From positions 4,216,001 through 4,280,000 of the forward strand of contig CM057136.1 in the NCBI GenBank assembly GCA_029964075.1: a stretch of 64,000 bases of DNA. The letters are read 5' to 3'. Made by a program: the position numbers and the translations under genes. Position 1 is the first letter of the stretch; each line of letters starts with the position of its first letter. Origin of the DNA: Patiria pectinifera (taxonomy: Eukaryota; Echinodermata; Asteroidea; Valvatida; Asterinidae). This document shows, piece by piece, positions 34,201 to 43,724 of this stretch. Below the pieces are notes generated by a model that was not told where the DNA came from, made no database searches, and worked only from the letters and a program-made list of their open reading frames with translations.

Positions 34201-37200
34201 CATAATTGTTTTGCTACTGACGATTTTTTTTAACCTGCAAACAATAAAAACTTTACGACTGCACCCAGTTATCGGGTGATGTTTTGCCAAACACACATTT
34301 TCTTTCCAATGTTTCCACTGCACTCTACTGCGTGATTTTTATCTGCTTCATGATTTAATTAATTAGTAGTATCTGGTAGTTAATGAAGGATATTCAGATA
34401 GGGCCTTCAGTATTGGCTCTGCCCAATGCCATTACAATAATTCTTATCTGTGCTTCAGAGTTGGCTGGTCACTGTTTTCATAATGAGCAATAAAAACTTT
34501 CTTTCGACGTGAAGTTCCTGGTTTGCGGTAACGCACCACATGGATTGGTCCTTATTACGTGTGATTTGCACTGGTGTTATCTTTTGTAGTTTATTTTGCC
34601 TGACTTACCATCAAAGCAGTCAATCGGGTAGTTGTGGAGTATTCCACCATCTACAAAAATATCCTCTTCCTTCGACATTACTTTGTACCTGATGGGCATC
34701 ATCACACCTTTAGATTAGAATAAGATAAAAACAGATAGGTCACTCAGTGTGATTCAACCGAATTAAGGGAAAATACAACATTTGCAAACATCAAAAAAAC
34801 GAAATGATCAAATTATCACGAAATACCTTACTGGATCGTTAGGAATGACAGTCTAAAGCATCCTTTAAAATCGTGGCTCCTGGTGTGCTGACATTTTCAA
34901 GAAAAACTGCATTTTTCCAACGCTGGTCGGCCGACCAGCGTTGGAAAAAACTGGCTTTTTTCAAAAACTGTTCTTAATTTTTCATATTTTAGTTTTCTGA
35001 ATTTTCTTTGCAATTGATCACACACCTCTGAAGAGGTACAAGCCTGCTAGACTGATTCTCTGACCTTACAATTTTCTAAAGTGTATGGTGCTCCGTTTCA
35101 TCTTACTGGGGTCAGGGAACCAGACTACAAGAACATGATAGGTTTTCCTGGTTTTTCCAGCATCTACAAGCCCAAAACGTGAAACATGTCAGTTCAACAA
35201 TATTTTCTATAACACGTATCCTCCAAATCCATTTATTTCTGAAAATTGAAGCAAAAGCAAATGTTGTACATTCCCTTTGAGGGCAAAACAACATTTTTCG
35301 ACCCGACTCAAAACCACAAAATTGTCAATTAATATCAATCTCAAACAAGCCGCGAATTATTTCGATGATGAGTTTATGAAAAGCGAGACGAGGCACGCCT
35401 TGTTCAGCTGGACTCGACAGCTGCACTTCTGGACATAGTACTCAAATTTCATTCAGTAATACTCATATTTCATTCAGTCAGACAGACCGTCTGTTGGTCG
35501 GTCTGTCAGTCGGTCGGTGTGTCAGTTCAGGACATTTCACTCTTAAAAAGGCAAATACTCGGTCTCTTGGTTGGTCCTTTAGTGACTAGACTGGCCCTGC
35601 GGGTCCAGCCAAAACCAGCTCCACAGTCTGCTGCAGGACTTATGGATCAAAGTTCAAAGACTGCGACAAAACTTACCCGGTACGGTTTCAGAAGCGCGAA
35701 TGGCCAACCATATCGGCATATCGGGTGTCGTCTTCACGTGAAGATATTCAGCTCGCAAGCGATTTAATGACACAGTAGTCAAACACAGTTCCCGCCCTGT
35801 CTGTTCATAGAACTGTATGGGTAAAATTTTTGGTAACAATAAATCACAAATAGCGAACCTCACAGAATAGGTAATGATCCAACTCGATTAATAATTGGTT
35901 AATACACTGCTACCTCTATGGACTGCGTGTACAAGCACCCCCTCAAGAGTTACAAAGAGAGAGTTGGGAGGGACCACTGACATCACAACGGAAAAGACAA
36001 TGGCAGGAATGGGCGCATTGTTCAAATTACTTTAATTAAGAAATTATTCGTGACTTCACGGGGAGTGTTCCTCCCAATGAGCTCATAAAAGTGATTAAAA
36101 ACTCCTTCACTGCTCATGTGCGAAGTCAATTGCAAACCGATACAGAGAGCAAGTTCGGGCGACCATTATCATGTTGCGGCCATCTTGATTTTCCCCGTTC
36201 AAATCAACGTAACCAAATCGAGGCTGGAAGGAAAAAATAGCCTGGTTCCTTTCTGAACAAAGAAACATGATCATCGAGTACTGTTATTGGATACAGGGAA
36301 CGTGACTGAAATGGTGGCAGCATAAAGGTATATTCGCTTTTTTCACACTTTCCGCCATCGGCATGCAGAGCCTCGATCTTGCAACTTTACACAAGAAATA
36401 TATATATCAGACATACATACGCACGCCTACACCCATGTTTACGTTACATATTCAGTGTGGACATTCCTTTGTTTTCGTGTAGTTAAGAAAAACCTGTTAA
36501 AAAAAATCATTTTACTCACACTGTGAAACTCTTTCAACCCATTTTTTCTATGATTCCCTTCAGTGTTTCTCTTTTGTTGCCACAGATAAACCTAACCCCC
36601 CAAAATGTCTTCAAACCTGTTTTCCAGAGGGGGGAAACACTGTGCGGACGTGGGCAAGTCCACACAACGTCGCTGCTACCTGGTTTATATGGACATCTTT
36701 TGTTCGGAAGTCCACACAGTGAATGTAATGCTTGTACACACGGACACACAGAAGGAATACGCGATCGCAATATCACCCTGTATGGCTTAAAAGCCAGGGG
36801 GGATACAAATCGCCAACATCTTTAAATGTTGAAGAGTATGGGAAGAGCAGGAGTAAATATACTGGAGGAGTTAAGATTTTTTCTTAATCGATCGTACGGT
36901 TACCGATCTCCTTTCCCTATGCGTAGCCTTGGTTTTGTTTGCCAGTTGCTAAATATAATGTTCATCCCCTTTAACCCATTTCCACCGTCCCAATTTGCTT
37001 CTATCAGCTTCCCAATTCGCTTTTAAAATCTCCATCCCGCTGCAATCTGCCCATCTGGCCCCACCCCTCCCTTCCCTGACCACGTCACTGTCCTTAGCAT
37101 CAAATTGAGGTCCAACATCACCAATGCTTTGCGAATACACAATGCTTTGCGAATACACAACAAACACCTCCAACTCCTCCCCCACCCCGTCCGTACCTCT

Positions 37201-40200
37201 TTGTTAATTGGCTATCTTTTTAGCTCAGCACGAAGCTCGTGTTGTCCGCACACAATTAGTTTTTCGCCTCGCGAGCCGAAAGAAGTCAAACAGGACAGAT
37301 ACTTTCCTCACGGCCTCGCCAGGCAGAAAACTCAGCAACAATTCACCGCACACGGGGATATTTTGTAAGCTTTGTGCTGAGCAAACGGCCTCGAACGACT
37401 TTTGCTCAGCACGTAGCTTTCGTGTGCGGCGGGCTTTATGGGAGCTTGGTATGTGGCTTTCGCCCACACTTGGCTACCATTAGAAAGTGCGCATTACCGA
37501 ATCAGTCTATACGATCCTTGCATTAATAAGATTTTACCTGCTTGAATGTGAGCTCTGGGTTACCGAATTTGTTCTGGATCCGATCCTGAAAATACATCAT
37601 CAGTTTGTTGGCTGGATTGGCGCCCATCTTGCGGTACAGGTTGATGCCCTGCCCAATCATACCAAACCTCGCATCTACATTGACATTTAACAAGACAAGG
37701 GGAACCTAGTAAAGCTGGACATAAAGAAACACACAATTATATTCAATCTTTGCAAAATGTTTGGCTGTAACTTCCCAAGTTAAGGTACTTTTGACTGCAA
37801 AATAGAGAGCCGGTATACGGCTGGGCGCTGACAGGCCGTGCTAGGGGATTTACTACACCAAGAGGAAACTAGTGGCATCATGTACTACATCTGAAATTTT
37901 CTCTAAAACTCTTAGGTCTCAAGACTTGTCTGATTCCCTGATTGTTGGCCTACTCAGAAGCTTTTGAACAATTTTTTTTGTCGAGAACTACCTATATATT
38001 AAGACACCTTTTGACTGCGATATAGAGAGCCAGTACGACTGGGCGCTGACAGGCCTTGCTTGGGAATTTAATGCACAAAAGAGTGGCATCATGTACAATA
38101 CATCTGAAATTTACTCCAAAACTCTTTGGTCTGAAGACTTGTCTGATTCCCTTTATTAAGTTTGTCGAGAACTCCCTATCTTAAGACACCTTTTGACTGC
38201 GATATAGAGAGCCAGTACGGCTGGGCGCTGCAGGCCTTAGAGGAATTTTCTGCACAAAAAGGTAACTAGTTGCATCATGAACTACATCTGGATTCCCCCC
38301 CCCCAATACTCCTTGGTCTCAAAACTTGCCTGTTTCCCAGCTTGTTGTCCTACTCAGCAGCTTTCGAACAACGTATAGTTTGTCTAGAACTACCCTTATT
38401 AAGGTACATTTTGACTGCGATAAAGAGGGCCAGTACGGCTGGGCGCTGACAGGCCCTCATTTGGGATTTACTGCACAAAGAGGTAACAAGTGGCATTATG
38501 TGGATTACACAATGAGCCAAATGTAGCCCATTCAGTGGCGTCGGGTCATCCCAGTTCAAACTTATGGGCAAAGGTATCTCCAAAGAGGACCAGCCGAGAA
38601 AAGAAAGAATCTTTATGAGAGAGCTGTCGCAGAAGTTGAGGCGCAACAGCAACAAAGAGACATGATCCAAAATGCAGAGCGGGTAATGAGAACCAGAGCA
38701 GAACTTACGTGTGGAGAAATGGGGAAAACGTTGAAGGACACTGGGGCTTATTTGTGACGGCTTATTCAGCAAAGTTATGTTTATCCCAAGCCAAAACAAG
38801 ACGAGAGAAGACATTAGATAACACAAATGATTGTTTAGACAGACCTCTTTACTCTATGAATGTGCCTGAAATTATGCAACACTGTTGACCCCTTATCCAG
38901 AACAAAGCCAATCATGACATCACCCGTTCACATTGTCTCTGATTGGTCATGCGTGACCCTAGCATTATCTGGCTTGCACCAAAATGAAGAGTATCAAATG
39001 AGCTGTAAAATAAAGTGTACACTTATGAAAAAACTTTGTTGATTATTGAGCAATTTACCCCGAAACCCCGGTTCCTGGTTTTCAGGACACACTCGTAAAA
39101 TTATCTTTTCTCACCCATAAACAGGGTGCTCGCGTCAAAGGCACACATTTCCTCCATTTCATAGGAGTCATATCCAAGAGCAAGGAAGGAAGTCATCATG
39201 GCCCCGATGCTGGCGCCTGAGAACCTCTTCAGGTTTTTGGCAATTCCGACCTCTTCAAGAACCTGCAAGACAACATCAGCTTGGACTAAATGGAATCTAT
39301 TGTAATCTAAATGTAATCTAAAATGTAATCTAAATGTAATCTAAATTTGTTTTCCTGAGTCATATATTTTATTGTTTATGCATTGTAAAGCGCATTGCGA
39401 GCCTATGAAGCCTATGAAGCGATACAAAAGCAGTTCACCTCTTACTGCGCCTAACGCTTAAGTATAGTTTTTACCCCCCGATAATTTGTAATGAGAGCCC
39501 TTTTTTACGAGTGGATTTTTTTCACGAGCGTCGCGCGAACGTCGGCCATGGTACCACCATGAAAGGCGCCACCTGCTGTACGATATAGTCCGATTTAAGC
39601 ATCGCCCTATAAAAAGATTGTGTCCGGACCCCGCCCCCCCCCCTTCCCCCTTTTTGATTTTACGGAGGCTGGGTGACTGGTGAAAAAAAACCCTGTATAA
39701 CTTTCAGCACGGGTGAGGCTAATGCCTCTTTTCACGTCCCCCATTAAAAAGCACCTTGTTACGCAACTGCATTATGCAACGGATTCGCAACAGCCATAGA
39801 AACCTCACGGTGATCCTGGTTCATTGCGCCGAGTTGACCTCCGAGTCACGTAACGACTATTATGCTCAATATAACTCCAAACATGAGAAAGGAACTGGTT
39901 TTGCGGAAAACAAAGTGTAGTGTTCTATTTAAGGTTTTTTTAATCCATGTTTATGACGCGACAATGACTGAAGACCCGATATAGAAAGCGCCCACTGATA
40001 TGGAAAATGAGGCGGTTGTCTTGCATAATTAAACAGCGAATCTGCTCACATACTACTCAATACGGTGACAGTAATTAAATGTCTTTTTTTTTCTTGATTT
40101 CCCAAAAATTATGAGGTTGAAAATTCCAGGCAGGAGATGCGGAAGGAAAAAGAAGTAATCAAAAATGGACCAAGCTCTCGGCGAAAGATTTATTCAGATG

Positions 40201-41625
40201 GGACCTGGGCCTAAGTTGTTAATGTCGGGCGAAGACCAACGGGCAGATCGATTGGACACACATACTTGTTTCGTAACTGTGGGGACTTTACACGAGTTGT
40301 CCCGTGGTATTATCATCATGGGAACCGACGACGCTGTGGGGACAGCAGAAAGTTCCCATAACTCGGCCTTCATTTGCGAATTGCTTAACGATAAATAACC
40401 TTCCCCATTACGCGGTGAGGCGACGGCCCGCGTAATTTACTTTTCCATACCACGTGCTAGCCCCATAAATGTGGCCTATTTACTGGACTGCCTCCGTAAA
40501 CATAGGCCACACATCCACATGTACAAAAATCGTGTCGACTTTGCCAAATTTTGATTTTCACATTTAGGCTTAGTTTGTAGGTTTTTTTGCTTTAGAAGCA
40601 TACTCACCCTCTTTATAGGCTAATCAGAAAGTGCTGCCTTTTTCAGATGTATATTTTTCGTGAAATTTCCAGATTCACTTTTACACGTTTGCGTATCAAA
40701 ATTTCAATATGAAATTTCACAAAAATTAGACATCTGAAAAAGGCAACACTTTCTGACTAGCCTATAAAGAGGGTGAGTATGCTTCTAAAGCAAAAAAATC
40801 CTACAAACTAAGCCTTAATGTGAAAATCAAAATTTGGCAAAGTCGATACGATTTTTGTACATGTGGATGTGTGGCCTATGTTTACGGAGGCAGTCCAGGA
40901 AATAGGCCACATTTATGGGGCTAACCACATGCATGCTACTCTAGAGTATAGTCTGAATATAGAATTATGCTGGAGGGCCCTATATATGCAATGGTTTAAG
41001 GTTTAAAACTACCACATCGATGAGTCAATGTTGTAGTGTCATGTATACTACATTGGATTTAATACAAATCCGACTGTGTGAGTTCGATTCCCATTGGATG
41101 TTTTTTTAAATTTCTTCTTCTTTACTTTTTTTTTTTCTCTCTCAAAAACATTTTTGGAACATTTTTTTTATACCAATATGTGGTTTGGAGGTTTTTTTTC
41201 AAGGGAAAATAAAGTCCGAGAACCTGACTTGCAACTCAACGTACTTCGAAATGCGCCCATAACGAATGTATGTATATGTGTACAGAAAAAGATTTCGCGG
41301 GATACAGGCAGGTATGCATGTACATACATACAACGTGTGTATCTGTGTATTGGTGCGTGACCATGCATGGACTACATGATTTTAAGCTACCATATGCTCG
41401 CGGAACGCAACGGGGTGTACATGTATTTGTTTGTCGTTTTAACTTGTACAAATTTTAAGATCATGCGCTTACCCTGATTGTCCCAATGTACGCCATTCCC
41501 TTACTGCCACCTCCTTGAAGAGCCAGATTCTCGAAGGGGAATTCATAGCCCTCAAATTCTTCTTTCTCCTCTGGTGTTAGAATGGGTTTTCTTTCTATAC
41601 GTGGCAGAACAGTAGGAGTGGCCAT
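28173..41625 (-). CDS. Patatin-like phospholipase with EF-hand pair, gene B (12 exons, complete)
   Basis: Predicted serine lipid acyl-hydrolase with two calcium-binding loops. Exons: 41473-41625, 39115-39262, 37538-37674, 35677-35812, 34609-34707, 32896-33008, 32431-32537, 31885-32032, 30626-30730, 28773-28934, 28448-28543, 28173-28265. All borders are AG/GT and phases join to 498 residues ending in TAA. Domains: GGGSKG (38-43), GASIG with Ser69, VDGG with Asp211 (Ser-Asp dyad), then FNEKSVG near 255 (family 'N..tlG' block). EF-hand loops follow at 329-340 (DKDDSGTISKQE) and 376-387 (DSNNNGEIEFCE), both with acidic position 12. Residues about 440-490 (RTIGVNTGYLGSTDFDMEPA ... GAVYFL) resemble the C-terminal end of patatin domains. 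No signal peptide seen, so probably cytosolic. Exon phases match copies A and C, which marks a local duplication. Confidence 0.9.
28448..28543 (-). CDS. Patatin B exon 11 (patatin C-terminal segment)
   Basis: 96 bp encoding DIDRTIGVNTGYLGSTDFDM and EPADRDYIAQ. 'RtI.vntg..gstdFdm' fits the C-terminal 'i.I.t.....dF.ls' block of patatin-like proteins. Confidence 0.85.
28773..28934 (-). CDS. Patatin B exon 10 (EF-hand 2 second half, helix region)
   Basis: 162 bp, acceptor GGAGCAG, donor GTATGA. IEFCELLAFAEKRGVDMMEQ completes EF-hand 2; LTGLFGALLNALILNANRL resembles the helix before the last strand of patatin domains. Confidence 0.85.
29008..30243. mobile_element. Inverted-repeat element hosting a nested hAT-like insertion
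   Basis: The left end GTGCACACCTTTCCGATTT (29011) and right end AAATCGGAAAGGAGTGC (30222) are near inverse complements. The 29047-29848 element interrupts it, leaving about 430 bp of host sequence rich in CGGATCGG and CGGTGAAA motifs. It is in the intron between exons B10 and B9. Confidence 0.7.
29047..29848. mobile_element. hAT-like non-autonomous element, copy 1
   Basis: Terminal inverted repeats CATAGAGCAAGGACCCAAGG / CCTTGGGTCCTTGCTCTATG. Both sides carry ACCGGAT as a flanking direct repeat. A second copy is at 42234-43053 with the same internal sequence. No transposase ORF. Confidence 0.85.
30626..30730 (-). CDS. Patatin B exon 9 (EF-hand 2, first half)
   Basis: 105 bp encoding FTEDDAKLLFGSDSHNPDAI and FDILDSNNNGE. 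The loop continues without interruption into exon 10 (IEFCEL), giving Asp1, Asn3, Asn5, Gly6, Ile8, Glu12. The phase-0 intron falls within the loop. Confidence 0.88.
30840..31570. repeat. Degenerate tandem array, about 150-bp unit, five copies
   Basis: Each unit has TGACCTTTGACC-like, CCCAAGACCAACCCAC-like and AAGTTTGAAGTTGATATGCC blocks followed by CTGCTGAAACC. Unit marks lie near 30880, 31000, 31145, 31305 and 31450. It is within the intron between B9 and B8 and ends in a short CA run. Confidence 0.8.
31885..32032 (-). CDS. Patatin B exon 8 (EF-hand 1)
   Basis: 148 bp, acceptor TTCTTTAG, donor GTAAGT. A Lys-rich start (KRAHSKEEKVKL) leads to LLKSYDKDDSGTISKQEFKD, a canonical EF-hand with Asp at 1 and 3, Ser at 5, Gly at 6, Ile at 8 and Glu at 12. 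Confidence 0.88.
32431..32537 (-). CDS. Patatin B exon 7
   Basis: 107 bp, acceptor CCCGCAG, donor GTACTT. Encodes YSENEVEAFKVVLDERACKH and SITVPDTERSR. No family motif of its own; accepted on splice borders, phase fit (0 to 2) and position. Confidence 0.75.
32611..32850. mobile_element. Probable decayed inverted-repeat element
   Basis: GGTGGATCCAAAGTGGTGGG and, inverted, CTTTGGATCACCCTGGATCC near 32815 are related termini of the 'ggcggatccag' kind seen elsewhere in the window. Sits between B7 and B6. Low support. Confidence 0.4.
32896..33008 (-). CDS. Patatin B exon 6
   Basis: 113 bp encoding WYLSMDKEDSFLRRFHDVFN and DGFNEKSVGAVL. 'FN.ksvG' corresponds to the 'N.rTLG' block that usually follows the catalytic Asp. 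A partial homologue is at 4172-4257. Confidence 0.88.
33527..33855. mobile_element. GC-run non-autonomous element
   Basis: Starts CAGTGGCGCACCCAAGG with a 14-G run and ends CCTGGGTGCGCGACTG, inverse-related termini of about 15 bp. A C-run follows the G-run (hairpin). Poly-T interior, no ORF. Lies in the intron between B6 and B5. Confidence 0.65.
33861..34608. other. Intronic, no feature seen
   Basis: Part of the intron between B6 and B5. No exon, RNA or repeat recognised; open frames are short. Confidence 0.4.
34609..34707 (-). CDS. Patatin B exon 5 (catalytic Asp211)
   Basis: 99 bp, acceptor TCTAAAG, donor GTAAGT. Encodes VMMPIRYKVMSKEEDIFVDG then GILHNYPIDCFDG, with the D-G-G motif of the dyad. 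Confidence 0.92.
34914..34947. repeat. Near-perfect 34-bp palindrome
   Basis: CAACGCTGGTCGGCC immediately followed by its own inverse complement GGCCGACCAGCGTTG (sharing the central GGCC), extended by TTTCC/GGAAA. Located in the intron between B5 and B4. Could extrude as a cruciform; function unknown. Confidence 0.85.
35677..35812 (-). CDS. Patatin B exon 4
   Basis: 136 bp, acceptor CATACAG, donor GTAAGT. Contains RELCLTTVSLNRLRAEYLHV and PIWLAIRASETVPG. The 'aIrAS.avPg' block precedes the catalytic Asp in the family. Confidence 0.92.
35813..37537. other. Patatin B intron 3, no gene seen
   Basis: Open frames overlapping at 36523-36825 and 37105-37483 have no family signature. At 37215-37435 repeated GCTCAGCACGAAGCT / AGCTTTGTGCTGAGC motifs suggest a small fold-back relic. 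Confidence 0.45.
37538..37674 (-). CDS. Patatin B exon 3
   Basis: 137 bp with AG/GT borders, encoding DARFGMIGQGINLYRKMGAN and ending FGNPELTFKQ. Matches patatin A exon 3 in length and phase. Confidence 0.9.
37785..38530. repeat. Tandem repeat, about 180-220-bp unit, four copies
   Basis: TTTTGACTGCGATATAGAGA or a variant recurs at 37789, 38009, 38191 and 38409, each followed by GGCTGGGCGCTGACAGGCC and a GGCATCATGTACTACATCTG-like block. Unit length varies by internal deletions. It lies in intron 2 of patatin B. Confidence 0.9.
39115..39262 (-). CDS. Patatin B exon 2 (nucleophile Ser69)
   Basis: 148 bp, acceptor TTGCAG, donor GTGAGA. Reads VLEEVGIAKNLKRFSGASIG, then AMMTSFLALGYDSYEMEE. G-A-S-I-G is the nucleophile elbow. 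Nearly the same exon is found at 46424-46571. Confidence 0.92.
40458..40923. mobile_element. MITE with about 215-bp inverted arms in patatin B intron 1
   Basis: AGCCCCATAAATGTGGCCTA at 40460 has its inverse complement at 40905-40921. Pairing extends through ACGGAGGCAGTCC, CCACATGTACAAAAATCG, GCTTTAGAAGCATACTCACC and TCAGATGT to a short central loop near 40690. Arms are nearly identical, implying recent amplification. No coding capacity. Confidence 0.92.
41473..41625 (-). CDS. Patatin B exon 1 (start, oxyanion hole)
   Basis: 51 codons beginning MATPTVLPRIERKPILTPEE and containing LQGGGSKGMAYIGTIR. Start chosen as the ATG in frame with the conserved block; donor GTAAGC. The 5' flank GCATCATGGCC is also conserved in pseudogene C. 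Confidence 0.88.
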
Positions 41626-41719
41626 GATGCGTTTTGCTGGTGGTTTGCATGCAGTGTAGAAGTCTAGACATGGGGTCGCTGGTTGGATCGATTGTTACAG
41701 CTCAGTATCGGCACACAAG

Positions 41720-41990
41720 GTAGCAGACCAGTAAATAAACTTCCATAGACCCCAATGGTAAATGCTCCCACTTCAAAAATTCGGGAAAAATACTCACAAC
41801 TCTCCAAGGTGTTCGAGACACACATCAAATTAAAGCTTATTTCATCATCTTTCAATTTCTGTTCAATTTACGGGGGGTCAACTGATGACTTTTAGGAGAA
41901 ATTTCCATCTGAAGACGATCACCCCTGAAAATAGTCCTGAAGCCCATCGCCATTTTGAAAAACGATGCCTACACTCCATTGCAAAGTAGA
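41720..41990. repeat. Dispersed repeat shared with 10200-10560
   Basis: Second copy of the family with AATGCTCCCACTTCAAAAAT and AATACTCACAACT blocks. It lies within about 400 bp upstream of the patatin B start codon and could include promoter DNA. Confidence 0.5.
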
Positions 41991-42233
41991 GCGCTTTTAG
42001 GGTCCAAATTACATCAAAATTACACAGAACTGCAAGCTCCAAGTCCTGTGCACGGTTTCCATCCATATTTTTGACAAACCCTCAAGTTCATGGCCCACAG
42101 CATGCTCAAATACCGAAGATTTTGAGGGCATGCAAATCGTGATTTGGCCGGCGCAGGCAATTTCGGACCGATTTACTGGTCTGCACCCACAAAGGTCATT
42201 CGATTCAAGAAAGAAGCCGTGGCTAGCGTATAC

Positions 42234-43053
42234 CATAGAGTAAGGACCCAAGGAGTTCGTACTCCAAGACTTCAAAAGTAAAATGATATGGTCGCCGCGC
42301 TCGAAAGCTACAATAGAAAGCACCTGGCGCCAGCTTGCTCAGTTGCTCACTACGCTAATCTCGACACAATAGAGATCCGCGCTCACTAATGCCAAAAAAA
42401 AAAGGAGTTTGCATGGCTTCGTAGACAGTACCATGGTAAATACGCATGCGCAGTTGTCATACATCGATCGCTAAAAATGAATGATTTTGAAGTGTTTGTT
42501 CGGAGTTGGCTAATACTGGCTAACAATGTGGTCAACATCACTGAAACAATCATTTCATGAAGAACAAAATGCTCTGTACCTTTAGTGTGAAAACTTGTGA
42601 AATTTAAAAAAAACCACCACATTTCATCAATGATATATTGCCAATTAAAATGTCTGAAAATACATGAAAACTTATCTGAAAGAAATCCAATTTATCTCCA
42701 AATTACAGGGACAGATAACGCTTTTAAGCACCAACAACTGCACATTGCTAACTTGAGTTCATAACTCACATCTAACAACTGCGCAGTTGCAAAAACCTCA
42801 GTCTTGTCATAAAATATATTTTTCAAAAAAGAGCAGCGACGTGACATGACTTATTATGCAGCATATAGGGAGGTTGTTGGTTACCAACTAAAAGGGCGGC
42901 GACGATCATCGTGTTCAAAGGCCGCTGGCATTCACGCTTTGAATGGTCGAGGCTTGCGGTCACAGTGCTATAGACATTCCCGAGGGATTGGTATGTTAAT
43001 GGTCAAAATGTAAATCGCCCAAGAGTTCTGACTCCTTGGGTCCTTGCTCTATG
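42234..43053. mobile_element. hAT-like non-autonomous element, copy 2
   Basis: Same inverted termini and interior as 29047-29848 with few substitutions and small indels (left terminus reads CATAGAGTAAGG). It is flanked by 39-bp near-identical direct repeats (42195-42233 and 43070-43108) beginning GTCATTC and ending GCTAGCGTATAC, too long to be a normal target-site duplication. Confidence 0.85.
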
Positions 43054-43360
43054 GTATCAGCGCACTAATGTCATTCAATTCAAGAAAGAAGCCGTGGCTA
43101 GCGTATACATTTCTCTCACAGCGACCAGTGACCATGTGATCCGGGCAACATCCACGTACCTGTAATACAGCATGAAAGTAAAAGGCTACGCAGCGAGCCA
43201 CTCGACTCTCGCACGGCCCGCCTGCGAATTATTTTTCCCCCCAGACAACATCGTACGGAAGGTTGTTGAGCGCCCTCCACGATACTTTTATTATTCGCAG
43301 GTAAATGCCATGAATTACGGTTTGCTGTCGAGCTCTTCGATATGGCTCAGCTGGATATAA

Positions 43361-43724
43361 GGCCAAAAAAAAAAGTCTCCGGTTTCTGGTATGGAGCTTG
43401 CCCAAAAAGTGGTGCGGCGACGCGGTTTTTTTTTTTTACCTGATTTTTTTGCTTCAAATGTCGGCTTATGACTGCAAATGGTGCAAATAAACATAGTGCA
43501 AATATATGGGAGTCCAGAGAGGCCACATAAAGCTTGTTCTCGACCATAACCCAATCTAAAAACACGTTAAAATTGTGCAGCAGCAGGATTCCAGTCAAAC
43601 CAGTGAGTTTGGCGGTTTTGAGACATCATCTTTCATTGAAAAAAAAAAAAAAATCATTTTGCCGACGCGCATGGCTACGGCGACGCGCGCGCATACCAGA
43701 AACCGGATACTTGTTTTTTTGGCC
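43361..43724. mobile_element. MITE-like element, full copy
   Basis: Ends GGCCAAAAAAAAAAGTCTCC and ATACTTGTTTTTTTGGCC with CCGGTTTCTGGTAT / ATACCAGAAACCGG just inside. The right half has GCCGACGCGCATGGCTACGG. A second copy, broken by a gap, is at 55730-56041. Confidence 0.8.

Noticed and set aside
40165..40398. 77-codon plus-strand frame MDQALGERFIQ
   Set aside because: Lies in intron 1 of patatin B next to a MITE, with no splice signal, domain or homologue recognised.
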